Shown in pieces: positions 1 through 7,934 of a DNA stretch of 17,886 nt. Position 1 is the stretch's first letter; each line of letters opens with the position of its first letter. Source of the stretch: an uncultured Chloroflexota bacterium (GTDB taxonomy: Bacteria; Chloroflexota; Anaerolineae; Caldilineales; Caldilineaceae); contig CAIRNL010000163.1 in the NCBI GenBank assembly GCA_903879975.1, positions 1 through 17,886 of the forward strand, in the 5' to 3' direction. Below the pieces are notes generated by a model that was not told the origin of the DNA, did not search any database, and saw nothing but the letters and a program-made list of their open reading frames with translations. Both the position numbers and the translations under genes were made by a program.

Positions 1-61
1 CATGCAGCAGGGCGGCACTTAAAACGAGCAACAGGGCAAACGCGGTCAAAGATCGCACCAC
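1..61 (-). CDS. 5' end of a secreted or membrane-anchored protein (partial)
   Basis: Read on the minus strand from a GTG at 61-59, the first 20 codons give MVRSLTAFALLLVLSAALLH, a positively charged start followed by an unbroken hydrophobic stretch. This is the look of a Sec signal peptide or a single N-terminal anchor. The frame is closed upstream by a TAG at 148-146, and no ATG lies between that stop and 61, so GTG at 61 (or the next GTG at 58) is the likely start. No clear Shine-Dalgarno sequence precedes it. A TATAGT hexamer at 153-148 could be its -10 box, with a leader of about 80 nt. The rest of the gene lies outside the window, so its function cannot be named. Confidence 0.45.
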   Translation of the reverse strand, partial: MVRSLTAFALLLVLSAALLH

Positions 62-147
62 AGTCGATGATAGGATGGCTACGTCAGCAGGCGGCGCAGG
101 GAGCAGTGGGTGGGAAGCCGCGCGTTCGCGTCGGACGCATCTCCCCT

Positions 148-153
148 ACTATA
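148..153 (-). promoter_or_regulatory. Possible -10 box for the left-edge gene
   Basis: On the minus strand the hexamer TATAGT matches the sigma-70 -10 consensus at five of six positions and points toward the signal-peptide gene starting at 61. No good -35 box is visible 16-18 nt upstream. This is a weak call that rests on position and one hexamer. Confidence 0.25.
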
Positions 154-228
154 GCGCATGGAGTGAAAAAGGGCAGTATTGGCGTTGGGAGCGTATGGAG
201 TTGTGAAGGAGTTTTTGCCCGCACCCAG

Positions 229-363
229 TTAGGTCGTACCGGGAGACGACTCGATCACGCGGAAGATGCCGACCTCGGCGTGCGGCAGCGCAGCGCTGCG
301 TAAAATCACGGTGGTACCGCGCACGCCCGATCCGGCCGAAATCTCCAGGCGGTTGCTTTTCCA
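229..363 (-). pseudogene. Possible C-terminal remnant of a lost gene
   Basis: On the minus strand an open frame of 44 codons runs from just after a TGA to a TAA at 231-229. It has no start codon near its upstream end, but its composition is protein-like: it contains [13 protein letters not shown] and [13 protein letters not shown] with alternating hydrophobic positions, unlike the arginine-rich shadow frames around it. It lies between the aldo/keto reductase and the left-edge gene, in a 386-bp stretch that otherwise has no gene. It could be the tail of a gene truncated by deletion, or a chance open frame in GC-rich DNA. I do not recognise a family. Confidence 0.2.
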
Positions 364-412
364 TCACGTTGTCTTGATTTCTCACGGCGCCGATGCCGGC
401 GTATGAGCATAA

Positions 413-437
413 CCCGCCCCCTGCACAAGGGGGCGGG
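413..437 (-). terminator. GC-rich hairpin behind the aldo/keto reductase
   Basis: CCCGCCCCCT (413-422) and AGGGGGCGGG (428-437) form a perfect 10-bp stem around the 5-nt loop GCACA. The stem begins 10 nt after the reductase stop codon on the minus strand, the usual place for an intrinsic terminator. The sequence after the stem on the minus strand is only TTATG, so the U-tract is poor; it may act with Rho or mainly protect the 3' end. Confidence 0.6.
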
Positions 438-447
438 CGTGTGTCGA

Positions 448-1419
<972 letters not shown>

Positions 1420-1475
1420 TGTTCCTTCTTTCCGTTTCGTTTTGGTTGTATGAAAAAAATGGATGATGGGCGCTC

Positions 1476-1497
1476 GTTCGTCGTATTCTATACGAAC
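1476..1497. promoter_or_regulatory. Palindrome covering the -10 box of the reductase promoter
   Basis: GTTCGT (1476-1481) and ACGAAC (1492-1497) are perfect inverted repeats, with a nested smaller palindrome CGTAT-TCT-ATACG between and overlapping them. On the minus strand the same bases include TATAGAAT, whose TAGAAT at 1490-1485 would be the -10 box for the aldo/keto reductase about 65 nt from its ATG. The -35 region is poor (TTGGAT at a 15-nt spacing). A dimeric repressor bound here would block the reductase promoter. The site is an inference from symmetry and position; no regulator gene is adjacent. Confidence 0.35.
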
Positions 1498-1618
1498 AAC
1501 GCGCCATCCAACATACCGCAATCGTATGCGCCATGTATGCTGGCTTTGTTACAGTTTGCCACTCATGCATCCGCAGAGAACCTGCGGGTTTCCAATCTGC
1601 CCCGTCCGGCGCCGGGCA

Positions 1619-1627
1619 TGGTAGAAT
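1619..1627 (+). promoter_or_regulatory. Extended -10 promoter element of the epimerase gene
   Basis: TGGTAGAAT combines the TG-n extension with a TAGAAT hexamer. There is no recognisable -35 box 16-18 nt upstream, as expected for an extended -10 promoter. Transcription would start near 1634, leaving a leader of about 40 nt that contains the AGAGGA ribosome site at 1657-1662. Confidence 0.5.
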
Positions 1628-1672
1628 GAAAGAATTGTCAAGCAAAGAGGGCAACGAGAGGATCGATTGTTG

Positions 1673-2614
1673 ATGGCTCAAGTACTGGTAACGGGCGCAG
1701 CCGGCTTTGTCGGTTCGCACCTCAGCGAGCAGCTTTTGGCCGCCGGACATTCGGTGGTGGGCGTGGATGCGTTCATCCCGTACTACCCGCGCACGATCAA
1801 GGAACGCAATCTGGCCACAGCCCAGGCCCATCCCGCTTTCACGTTCCACGAACTCGATCTGCGCCACGCCGATCTGGCGCCGGTTCTGGAGGGCGTCGAC
1901 ATTGTCTTTCACACGGCGGCCATGGCGGGGTTGCTCAAAAGCTGGCAGCAGTTTGAGGAGTATATGACCTGCAACATCCTGGCTACACAGCGCCTGCTGG
2001 CCGCCGCCGTCGATGCCACAGTGGGCCACTTCCTCCACTGCTCGACATCGTCCGTCTATGGTCGCTTTGCGACCGGCGACGAACACGCACCCCTGGCACC
2101 CATATCACCCTACGGCATCACCAAACTGGCTGCTGAGGAACTCTGCCGCGCCTATGCCGAGAAGGATGGCCTGTGTTGCACGATCCTCCGTCTCTTCTCG
2201 GTCTATGGCCCTCGCCAGCGCCCGGACATGGGCTACAATATCTTCATCCGCAAGCTGCTCGCGGGCGAACCCATCACGGTCGACGGCGACGGTACGGACA
2301 GCCGCAGCAATACCTACGTCGCCGACTGCGTGCGCGGGCTGTTGCTTGCCGCCGAACAGCCGGAACGCAGCGCCGGCCAGGTCTTCAACCTGGGTGGTGG
2401 GGAAGAGGTGAACGTCAACGAAATATTGGGCATATTGGAAGAACTGTCCGGGCGCAAGGCGCGCATCGAACATGGCCCGCAACGGCCCGGCGACCAGCGC
2501 CGCACCGTCGCGGACATCAGCAAGGCACGCAGCGTGCTGGGCTACAACCCGCAGACGCGCATCATCGACGGCCTGGCCGCACAGCTGGCCTGGCAGCGCA
2601 GCATCATGGGGTGA
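1673..2614 (+). CDS. NAD-dependent epimerase/dehydratase (nucleotide-sugar SDR)
   Basis: This is a 313-residue extended short-chain dehydrogenase/reductase of the UDP-glucose 4-epimerase group. The family binds NAD+ in a Rossmann fold and epimerises or dehydrates nucleotide sugars in the cytoplasm. The NAD loop TGAAGFVG is at residues 7-14, the serine-rich strand STSSVYG at 124-130, and the catalytic YGITK pair is Tyr147/Lys151. [20 protein letters not shown] and YVADCVRG are the usual sugar-binding and late family motifs. Two in-frame TTG codons (1667, 1670) precede the ATG; the AGAGGA site at 1657-1662 would serve 1670 or 1673 and I chose the ATG. The 3' end overlaps the opposing mtnK by 11 bp. 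The exact sugar (UDP-glucose, UDP-glucuronate or other) cannot be decided here. It may feed the glycan genes at the far right, but it is not in their operon. Confidence 0.92.
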   Translation: MAQVLVTGAAGFVGSHLSEQLLAAGHSVVGVDAFIPYYPRTIKERNLATAQAHPAFTFHELDLRHADLAPVLEGVDIVFHTAAMAGLLKSWQQFEEYMTCNILATQRLLAAAVDATVGHFLHCSTSSVYGRFATGDEHAPLAPISPYGITKLAAEELCRAYAEKDGLCCTILRLFSVYGPRQRPDMGYNIFIRKLLAGEPITVDGDGTDSRSNTYVADCVRGLLLAAEQPERSAGQVFNLGGGEEVNVNEILGILEELSGRKARIEHGPQRPGDQRRTVADISKARSVLGYNPQTRIIDGLAAQLAWQRSIMG

Positions 2615-3860
2615 TGCCCGCTTCCTCGCGCACGATCTCAATCAGGTCGTCGACACACATCACGCGCGCCCGTTCCATCACCCAGCGACTGCCAATGCGG
2701 ATCGCCAGCCGTTCCGCCACGGCACGTTGTTCGAGATCGGCGATCGAGGTGATGTCCCACACACTGACGATGCCCATCATGCGCCGCAGCATCTTGGCGC
2801 CACCGTGCCCCGCGCTGTCGCACAGGACGCGCGCCAGCGTGCGCCGGCGAAATTCGGCAAAGGCCTCGCTGCCGCCGGGATAGTTCCAGTAGGCCGCCGG
2901 CATCAAGTCCCCACGATTGTTTTCGACCCACAACGCATCGAACTTGGCTGCAAACTGCTCCCAGATCTCGCGCACCAGGTCGAGCAGGTAGTTTTGATAG
3001 GCGTGGCGCGTTTCCAGATCGGCTGTGTGGGCGAAGTGCGACAGGCAGTTGAGCACCAGGTTCTCCAGCACCGCGCCAATATCGAAACCCATCGGGCCGC
3101 AGAAGGCAAACTCAGGATCGATGACCTTGGTCTCCTCGGCATTGGCCATGATGCTGCCCGTGTGTAGGTCGCTGTGGATCAGCGCCTCGGCGTGGGTCAT
3201 GTAGCTTGCCTTCATCTCGGCCAACGCCAGCTTCAGTTCACTGTTGCGTCGCACAGCCTGCACCTCGGCATCGACCAGCGGATTCCACCTGTTCTCCGGC
3301 GATTCCATAAAAGGGTTGGTGAAGACGAAATCTTCCTGAATTTTGTTCAGATGCGGGTTGATGAATTTCGCCTGCAACTCCTTCTTCTCCAGGCCGGTCA
3401 GATAGAAATCCGATGTGAAGAAGAGCGAACGTGCCATGAAGGTTGAAATGTGGTCGGCAAACTTCGGGAAGCGCTGGCGCCCTACCAGCGGCCTGCGCAT
3501 GACTTCCAGTGCTGACAGGTTCTCCATGACGACCAGCGACATTTCATTGTCGAAATGATAGACCTGCGGTGCCAGCCCGGGCGCCAGCTCGTTGTGCTTG
3601 AGCAGCGCCTGGGTCTCAAAGCGCATGCGCTCGCGTGTCAGCGGCCACGACTCGCCGGCCACGCGCAGGTAGGGCAGCGCCTGCTTGAGCACGACGGACT
3701 GATCGGCGCGCCCGTTCTCGACGATGAAAACCAGATTGAGATTCCCGTCGCCCACTTCGCGCGCATGCAGGGGGGCGGATAGATCGATCACCTCGGCCAG
3801 GGTCGGAACCCCACGCAGATAGTCGATGACTGTGTCATGGTTCAATGCCTGGTAGGCCAT
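2604..3860 (-). CDS. mtnK: S-methyl-5-thioribose kinase
   Basis: MtnK phosphorylates 5-methylthioribose with ATP to 5-methylthioribose-1-phosphate in the methionine salvage pathway. The 418-residue length fits the family. The fold is that of aminoglycoside/choline kinases: a glycine-type loop [10 protein letters not shown] at 36-45, the ATP-site lysine in VVLKQ (Lys59), the catalytic loop [10 protein letters not shown] with Asp231 at about 228-236, and the metal-binding [17 protein letters not shown] with Asp248 and Glu250. The ATG at 3860 is 3 bp past the mtnA stop, and AAAGGAG overlaps the mtnA 3' end, so the two are translated from one mRNA. Its product is the substrate of MtnA next door. 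A kinase route implies that methylthioadenosine is split by a nucleosidase (MtnN type) rather than by MtnP; that gene is not in the window. The 3' end overlaps the convergent epimerase, with no hairpin between them. Confidence 0.97.
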   Translation of the reverse strand: MAYQALNHDTVIDYLRGVPTLAEVIDLSAPLHAREVGDGNLNLVFIVENGRADQSVVLKQALPYLRVAGESWPLTRERMRFETQALLKHNELAPGLAPQVYHFDNEMSLVVMENLSALEVMRRPLVGRQRFPKFADHISTFMARSLFFTSDFYLTGLEKKELQAKFINPHLNKIQEDFVFTNPFMESPENRWNPLVDAEVQAVRRNSELKLALAEMKASYMTHAEALIHSDLHTGSIMANAEETKVIDPEFAFCGPMGFDIGAVLENLVLNCLSHFAHTADLETRHAYQNYLLDLVREIWEQFAAKFDALWVENNRGDLMPAAYWNYPGGSEAFAEFRRRTLARVLCDSAGHGGAKMLRRMMGIVSVWDITSIADLEQRAVAERLAIRIGSRWVMERARVMCVDDLIEIVREEAGITP

Positions 3861-3863
3861 GTC

Positions 3864-4994
3864 TCAACTCCTTTGACTCTGTCGTTTTTCCGGATACAGC
3901 CCGAGCACGCCCGTCTCCGAAGCTGTGCAGATGCCACGTTCGGTAATCAGGCCGGTCACAAGTCGCGCCGGCGTCACGTCGAACGCATAGTTGGCAGCCG
4001 GGCTCGCTTCGGGGGTCAACAGCACGTCGGTGACCGCACCCCGATGCAGCCCGTCGATGATACGCACCTCGGTGGCGTCGCGCTGCTCGATCGGAATCTC
4101 TGCCAGCCCATCGCGCATCTCCCAGTCAAAGGTGGAGGACGGCAGCGCCACGTAGAACGGTACGCCGTTGTCGTGAGCGGCCAGCGCCTTGAGGTAGGTA
4201 CCGATCTTGTTGGCCACGTCGCCTGTGTAGGTCGTGCGGTCGGTGCCGGTGATCACCAGGTCGACCCACCCGTGCTGCATCAGATGGCCGCCCACATTGT
4301 CGACAATCACTGTGTGCGGCACGCCGTGCTGGCCCAGTTCCCACGCCGTGAGGCGGGCACCTTGATTGCGCGGGCGCGTCTCATCGACCCACACGTGTAC
4401 CGGGATGCCGCGGTCGTGCGCAGCATAGAGGGGCGCAGTGGCCGTGCCGTAGTCGACAAAGGCCAGCCAGCCCGCGTTGCAGTGTGTCAGTACGTTGACG
4501 GGCGCACCGCCCTTGCGCCGGCTGATCTCTTCGATGAGCGCCACCCCATGCTCGCCAATGCGCCGGCAGAACTCAGCGTCCTCGTCGGCAATCCACCGGG
4601 CGGTCTCTGCAACAGCCTGCTTCTGCGCGTCGATCTCGCTGCCGGCTGCATCCAGAGCCGCCAACTGCCGATCGACCGCCCACGCCAGGTTGACCGCAGT
4701 CGGCCGCGTCGCCTTCAAGCGGTCGCCCATGGCTGCCACCGCTGCACGAAACGCCGCCGGCGACGTGCACGGTGCCTGCAAGGTTGCCAGATACATGCCG
4801 TAGCCTGCGGCGGCGCCGATCAGCCCTGCCCCGCGCACATGCATGTCTTTGATCGCCACCGCCATCTCTTCGACTGTGCGGATCTCCTCGACGATGAAGT
4901 GAAAGGGTAGGTGACGTTGGTCGATGATCTGCACCACAGCGGGGTCATCTGGGGCGAGCCAGATGGTACGATAGTGGGTGCCGTGAACGTTCAT
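3864..4994 (-). CDS. mtnA: S-methyl-5-thioribose-1-phosphate isomerase
   Basis: MtnA converts 5-methylthioribose-1-phosphate to 5-methylthioribulose-1-phosphate, the ring-opening step of methionine salvage. The 376-residue protein has the eIF2B-like fold: VRGAGLIGAAAGYG at 53-66, TRPTAVNLAWAVDR at about 96-109, the catalytic cysteine in LTHCNAGWLA (Cys172), the catalytic aspartate in ITGTDRTTYTGD (Asp252) and the family signature DVANKIGTY at 259-267. The start at 4994 is preferred over an upstream in-frame ATG at 5048 because it follows CAGGAG with about 9 nt spacing and begins MNVHGTHYRTIWLAPDD, as homologues do. It is the first gene of the mtnA-mtnK operon, with a TTGACA/TAGATT promoter about 50 nt upstream. 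All active-site residues expected for the family are present. Confidence 0.97.
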   Translation of the reverse strand: MNVHGTHYRTIWLAPDDPAVVQIIDQRHLPFHFIVEEIRTVEEMAVAIKDMHVRGAGLIGAAAGYGMYLATLQAPCTSPAAFRAAVAAMGDRLKATRPTAVNLAWAVDRQLAALDAAGSEIDAQKQAVAETARWIADEDAEFCRRIGEHGVALIEEISRRKGGAPVNVLTHCNAGWLAFVDYGTATAPLYAAHDRGIPVHVWVDETRPRNQGARLTAWELGQHGVPHTVIVDNVGGHLMQHGWVDLVITGTDRTTYTGDVANKIGTYLKALAAHDNGVPFYVALPSSTFDWEMRDGLAEIPIEQRDATEVRIIDGLHRGAVTDVLLTPEASPAANYAFDVTPARLVTGLITERGICTASETGVLGLYPEKRQSQRS

Positions 4995-5046
4995 GCGGTT
5001 CGCTCTCCTGGAAGTTTGGATCGGGGGACTGCACGGATTCCCATGC

Positions 5047-5076
5047 AATCTACTGTGAAGGGTGGCACATTGTCAA
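5047..5076 (-). promoter_or_regulatory. Promoter of the mtnA-mtnK operon
   Basis: On the minus strand a perfect TTGACA (5076-5071) is followed after 18 nt by TAGATT (5052-5047). Transcription would begin near 5040 and give a leader of about 45 nt carrying the CAGGAG ribosome site. This is the best -35/-10 pair in the window. The leader is too short to hold a SAM riboswitch. Confidence 0.6.
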
Positions 5077-5100
5077 ACGGGCGGACGTATTCCCGGCGCA

Positions 5101-5121
5101 GCGCAAAAAGAGCTTTTGCGC
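5101..5121 (-). terminator. Hairpin directly behind hypF
   Basis: GCGCAAAA (5101-5108) and TTTTGCGC (5114-5121) form a perfect 8-bp stem with a 5-nt loop, starting 3 nt after the hypF stop codon. No U-tract follows on the minus strand, so efficient intrinsic termination is doubtful. It lies between hypF and the mtnA promoter and separates the two units. Confidence 0.4.
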
Positions 5122-5124
5122 CTT

Positions 5125-7560
5125 TCAGCTGCGTGCCAACTGCGCAGCGGCAACCATGACCTGCCCAAGGCTGATGCAGCCGTCGTTGGGCGGTGTCTGC
5201 CGGTGCAGTAGCACGGCATGGCCTGCCGCACGCAGCCGAGCAGCCAGGGACTCGGTGAGGCGCTGGTTCTGGAAGCAGCCACCGCTCAGCGCCACGCGCG
5301 GTTCGCCGGTGGCCGCAGCCACCGCAACCCCGCACGCCACCAGCGCAGCATGAAAGCGTGCTGCCAGGATGGCACGCGCCACACCATGGCGTATGTCTTC
5401 GAGCAGCTCGCTGACCAGCGGCCGCCAATCCAGCAGGTAGGGACCGCCAGCTGCTGGCGCCACCACCGGCAGCGTATAGGCCGGAACCTCCTCGCTGCAG
5501 CGCCGCGCGCAATACTCGAGTTCCATCGCAGCCTCGCCCTCAAAGGTGACTTTCTGCCGTAGCCCGATCAGCGCAGCCACGCCGTCGAAGAGGCGCCCCA
5601 TGCTCGTCGTCACCGGCGCATGGACACCCCGTGCCAGCATCGTGCCCAGCACACGCCGTTCCTGCTCCGTGAAAACCTGTGCCGTCCACGGTTGCGCCAG
5701 CGCCTCTGCCCCCTCCAGTGCCCACAACAGGGACAGCGCCACGCGCCTCGGCTCGCGCACCGCTGCCTCCCCCCCTGGCAGGCGAAACGGCTGCACGTGC
5801 GCGACCCGTGTAAATCCCGCAGCATTGCCCACCAGACATTCGCCGCCCCAGATCGTCCCATCCGCGCCGTAGCCCGTGCCGTCCCAGATCAGCCCCAACG
5901 CCGGCTCAGTCGTGCCGTTGTCGGCCAGGCACGCCGCAAGATGGGCGTGGTGGTGCTGCACGGGGATGAGGGAGGGGATGAGGAGATGGTTCGGACTCAT
6001 CCCCTCGTCGTGCCATCTGCTCATTTTGTCACCCACTGCCCACTTCGTCGACAGATATTCTGGGTGCAGGTCGTGGGCGATGGCAACCGGCCGCGCTTCA
6101 TAGAGGCGCAGGAAGTCGGCGATGACGTGTTGAAACGCGGCGAAGGCGCCGGCACTCTCCAGGTCGCCAATGTGCTGGCTCACAAAGATTTGTTCGCCGA
6201 CGCTCAGCGCCACGGTGTTCTTCAGGTGCGCACCCACGCCCAGGATCGCCGGCAGTGGCTGCGGCGCGCTGGCGGGGAGCGGTGCATAGCCGCGCGCCCG
6301 GCGCAGAAATTGCGCTGCGCCGTCCACCATCCAGAGCACGCTGTCGTCGGCGTGGTGGGCAATCGGGCGATTGTGGACGAGGAACGCGTCGACGAGCGCG
6401 CCCAGCCGCTCCAATGCCTCCCACTCGTCGGTGCAGATCGGTTCGTCCGTGAGGTTGCCGCTGGTGGCGACGAGCGGGAAGCCGAGATCGGTCAGCAGTA
6501 GATGGTGGAGGGGCGTGTAGGGCAGCATCACCCCCAGGTCAGGGTTGCCGGGCGCCACGGCATCGGCGATCAGAGCATCTGCCCGGCGCGCCAGCAGCAC
6601 AATCGGCGCTGCAGCAGAGGTCAGCAGCTGGGCCGCCGCTGCCGGCACGTGGCAAAGGGCGCCGGCCTGCTCCAGATCACGCGCCATGACGGCCAGCGGC
6701 TTGGCTGGCCGTCCCTTGCGCGCGCGCAGCCGCTGGACAGCCTCCTCGTTGCGCGCATCGACGAGCAGGTGGAAGCCGCCCAGCCCTTTGGCCGCCACAA
6801 TCTCCCCGCGGCGCAGCGCGTCGCTCGCGGCCTGCAATGCTGTATCGTCCGTTGCAGCCAAAGACCAGCCCCCTGTTCTCCCCGGCCAGTATCTCTCGCG
6901 CTGCACATCTGGTCCTTTCCCTTGCCTTTCCGCCTCTCGCCCCTCGCCTCTCGTATAGAACGCCAGCTGTGGCCCGCACGCCGGGCATGCATTCGGCTGG
7001 GCATGAAAGCGCCGGTCGCGCGGGTCGTCGTACTCAGCCTGGCATGCCGGGCACAGGGCAAAGCCACGTAGAGTGGTGTTGGGCCGATCGTAGGGCAGTG
7101 CCTCGACGATGGTGAAACGCGGGCCGCAGTCGGTGCAGTTGGTGAACGGATAGCGGTGGCGGCGGTTGGTCGCGTCGAACAGCTCGGCGCAGCAAGTGGG
7201 GCAGGTCGCCAGATCCGGCAGGACGAGCACGCTACGCTCCCCACCCCCGCCGGAATGACGAATCTCGAAGCGCGTGTAGCCTGTCGTCGGCAGCCAGGCA
7301 TGGGTCAGGCGCACAATGCGCGCGACGGCAGGCGCCTCCGCCGGAAGACGGGCGAGAAAGACTGCCAGGCGCGCTGCATCCCCCTCGACCTCGATGAAGA
7401 CGCCGCGTGTGTCGTTGATCACCCAGCCGTACAGGCCTAGTTCGCCGGCCAGTCGGTATACATAAGGGCGAAATCCGACACCTTGCACCGCGCCATGGAT
7501 CTCAACGCACAGGCGGCGCTCCCCTGGTTCGTGGGTTGGATTTGACGGTGGCACGTTCAT
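5125..7560 (-). CDS. hypF: Carbamoyltransferase HypF, [NiFe]-hydrogenase maturation
   Basis: HypF uses carbamoyl phosphate and ATP to carbamoylate the C-terminal cysteine of HypE, the first step in making the cyanide ligands of the [NiFe] site. The 811-residue protein has all expected parts: an acylphosphatase domain (about 17-104, GAVQGVGFRP at 23-32), two zinc fingers (Cys120, Cys123, Cys142, Cys145, then Cys170, Cys173, Cys192, Cys195), a YrdC-like domain (about 240-430, with KGLGGFHLLVDA), and a Kae1-like carbamoyltransferase domain with VQHHHAHLAA at 534-543, GTGYGADGTIWGGE at 561-574 and LSGGCFQN near the end. It is longer than the usual 750-770 residues because of two low-complexity stretches, at about 201-237 and 507-531, both between known motifs. 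The ATG at 7560 starts MNVPPSNPTHEPGERRLCVE, and a TAGAAT box lies only 7 nt upstream. No other hyp or hydrogenase gene is in the window. Confidence 0.98.
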   Translation of the reverse strand: MNVPPSNPTHEPGERRLCVEIHGAVQGVGFRPYVYRLAGELGLYGWVINDTRGVFIEVEGDAARLAVFLARLPAEAPAVARIVRLTHAWLPTTGYTRFEIRHSGGGGERSVLVLPDLATCPTCCAELFDATNRRHRYPFTNCTDCGPRFTIVEALPYDRPNTTLRGFALCPACQAEYDDPRDRRFHAQPNACPACGPQLAFYTRGEGREAERQGKGPDVQRERYWPGRTGGWSLAATDDTALQAASDALRRGEIVAAKGLGGFHLLVDARNEEAVQRLRARKGRPAKPLAVMARDLEQAGALCHVPAAAAQLLTSAAAPIVLLARRADALIADAVAPGNPDLGVMLPYTPLHHLLLTDLGFPLVATSGNLTDEPICTDEWEALERLGALVDAFLVHNRPIAHHADDSVLWMVDGAAQFLRRARGYAPLPASAPQPLPAILGVGAHLKNTVALSVGEQIFVSQHIGDLESAGAFAAFQHVIADFLRLYEARPVAIAHDLHPEYLSTKWAVGDKMSRWHDEGMSPNHLLIPSLIPVQHHHAHLAACLADNGTTEPALGLIWDGTGYGADGTIWGGECLVGNAAGFTRVAHVQPFRLPGGEAAVREPRRVALSLLWALEGAEALAQPWTAQVFTEQERRVLGTMLARGVHAPVTTSMGRLFDGVAALIGLRQKVTFEGEAAMELEYCARRCSEEVPAYTLPVVAPAAGGPYLLDWRPLVSELLEDIRHGVARAILAARFHAALVACGVAVAAATGEPRVALSGGCFQNQRLTESLAARLRAAGHAVLLHRQTPPNDGCISLGQVMVAAAQLARS
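5962..6004. repeat. GGGGATGAG repeats within hypF
   Basis: GGGGATGAG occurs at 5962-5970 and again at 5974-5982, and its reverse complement CTCATCCCC at 5996-6004. The second and third copies can form a 9-bp stem. This sits in the reading frame of hypF and encodes residues about 519-533, including LLIPSLIPV, just before the conserved VQHHHAH motif. It is part of an in-frame insertion compared with the usual HypF spacing. Confidence 0.55.
6914..6953 (+). repeat. Degenerate TCGCC heptamer tract within hypF
   Basis: This pyrimidine-rich tract on the plus strand contains TCGCCCC TCGCCTC TCG in register, preceded by more degraded units. It is antisense to hypF, whose protein here reads as the charged, low-complexity segment RGEGREAERQGKGP right after the second zinc finger. 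The same type of tract recurs at 11846-11885, 12377-12407 and 17683-17706. Confidence 0.55.
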
Positions 7561-7567
7561 GGAGTAG

Positions 7568-7573
7568 ATTCTA
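7568..7573 (-). promoter_or_regulatory. -10 box of hypF, implying a leaderless mRNA
   Basis: On the minus strand TAGAAT ends 7 nt before the hypF ATG, so transcription should begin at or within a base or two of the start codon. No Shine-Dalgarno sequence fits in the 7-nt gap CTACTCC. The box also lies in a small perfect palindrome, GTAGA-T-TCTAC (7564-7574). No good -35 hexamer is visible. Confidence 0.45.
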
Positions 7574-7814
7574 CACAGCCTTGGGCGACAGGGTGAAACT
7601 CGCGCACTTGCAGAATTTTCGCCGTTTGACCCGTGCTGCCGGTGAGCGCTCCCTTGCCTCTCCATTGGTCTGGCCGATGCCTGGCCCGGCGCGGCAGCCA
7701 GCGCAGCGCAACACGCCCTCAACTCGCCTGTAACTCGCACCGGTATACTGAGTTGACATCCGTACCGCCAATACATGTGGGTCTGCACGGTTTCTACAGG
7801 ATTCGGCTCTGCGA

Positions 7815-7820
7815 TAGAAT
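7815..7820 (+). promoter_or_regulatory. -10 box of the etfBA operon
   Basis: TAGAAT in the context GCGATAGAATGA lies 115 nt upstream of the etfB GTG. A weak TTCTAC could be the -35 at a 17-nt spacing. Transcription would begin near 7827, giving a leader of about 108 nt, unusually long for this window. Confidence 0.4.
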
Positions 7821-7848
7821 GACATTTGCCCCTGCACGCCAGCTGGTC

Positions 7849-7914
7849 ATGAGCGCATCATGGGTACGTGATTTTGCAAAGTGTGTCATGGATTGCCAGA
7901 ACTTCATTGACTAG
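7849..7914 (+). CDS. Possible small leader ORF upstream of etfB
   Basis: An ATG at 7849 opens 21 codons (MSASWVRDFAKCVMDCQNFI, then Asp) that end at TAG 7912-7914, 20 nt before the etfB start and 6 nt before its ribosome site. The composition is protein-like, with two cysteines, but there is no good Shine-Dalgarno sequence in front. An in-frame ATG at 7819 overlaps the -10 box and is unlikely to be transcribed. It may be a leader peptide or chance. Confidence 0.2.
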   Translation: MSASWVRDFAKCVMDCQNFID

Positions 7915-7934
7915 ACCCGGTAGGAGGTCGAACC

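Larger units (their letters stand above)
62..447. other. Intergenic stretch without an intact gene
   Basis: This 386-bp stretch holds the candidate -10 box at 148-153, the possible remnant at 229-363 and the strong hairpin at 413-437. Beyond these I see no intact coding region, RNA gene or insertion-sequence end. Confidence 0.6.
1420..1672. other. Divergent promoter region, reductase and epimerase
   Basis: This 253-bp gap separates two divergently read genes. Toward the reductase it has the palindrome and -10 box at 1476-1497. Toward the epimerase it has an extended -10 at 1619-1627. A short hairpin, CCGCAG (1571-1576) with CTGCGG (1582-1587), lies upstream of both starts and has no clear role. 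No small gene is supported. Confidence 0.55.
7561..7934. other. Divergent region between hypF and etfB
   Basis: This 374-bp gap carries the hypF -10 box at its left end and a TAGAAT box for etfB at 7815-7820. A TTGACA at 7753-7758 has no -10 partner at a normal distance. The last 85 bp hold a possible small open frame (7849-7914) in front of etfB. Nothing else is supported. Confidence 0.5.

Noticed and set aside
1571..1587. Hairpin CCGCAG/CTGCGG as a terminator
   Set aside because: It lies upstream of both divergent genes and ends no transcript; a 6-bp stem in GC-rich DNA is expected by chance.
3837..4910. 357-codon open frame on the plus strand opposite mtnA
   Set aside because: mtnA on the other strand has all catalytic residues and a good promoter. 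The plus-strand translation shows no family pattern.
4995..5045. SAM riboswitch upstream of the mtnA-mtnK operon
   Set aside because: Methionine salvage genes can be under S-box control, but the predicted leader is only about 45 nt, too short for any such riboswitch, and no conserved core is visible.
7753..7758. TTGACA as the -35 box for etfB
   Set aside because: No TANNNT-like hexamer lies 16-18 nt downstream, and the TAGAAT box at 7815 is 56 nt away.
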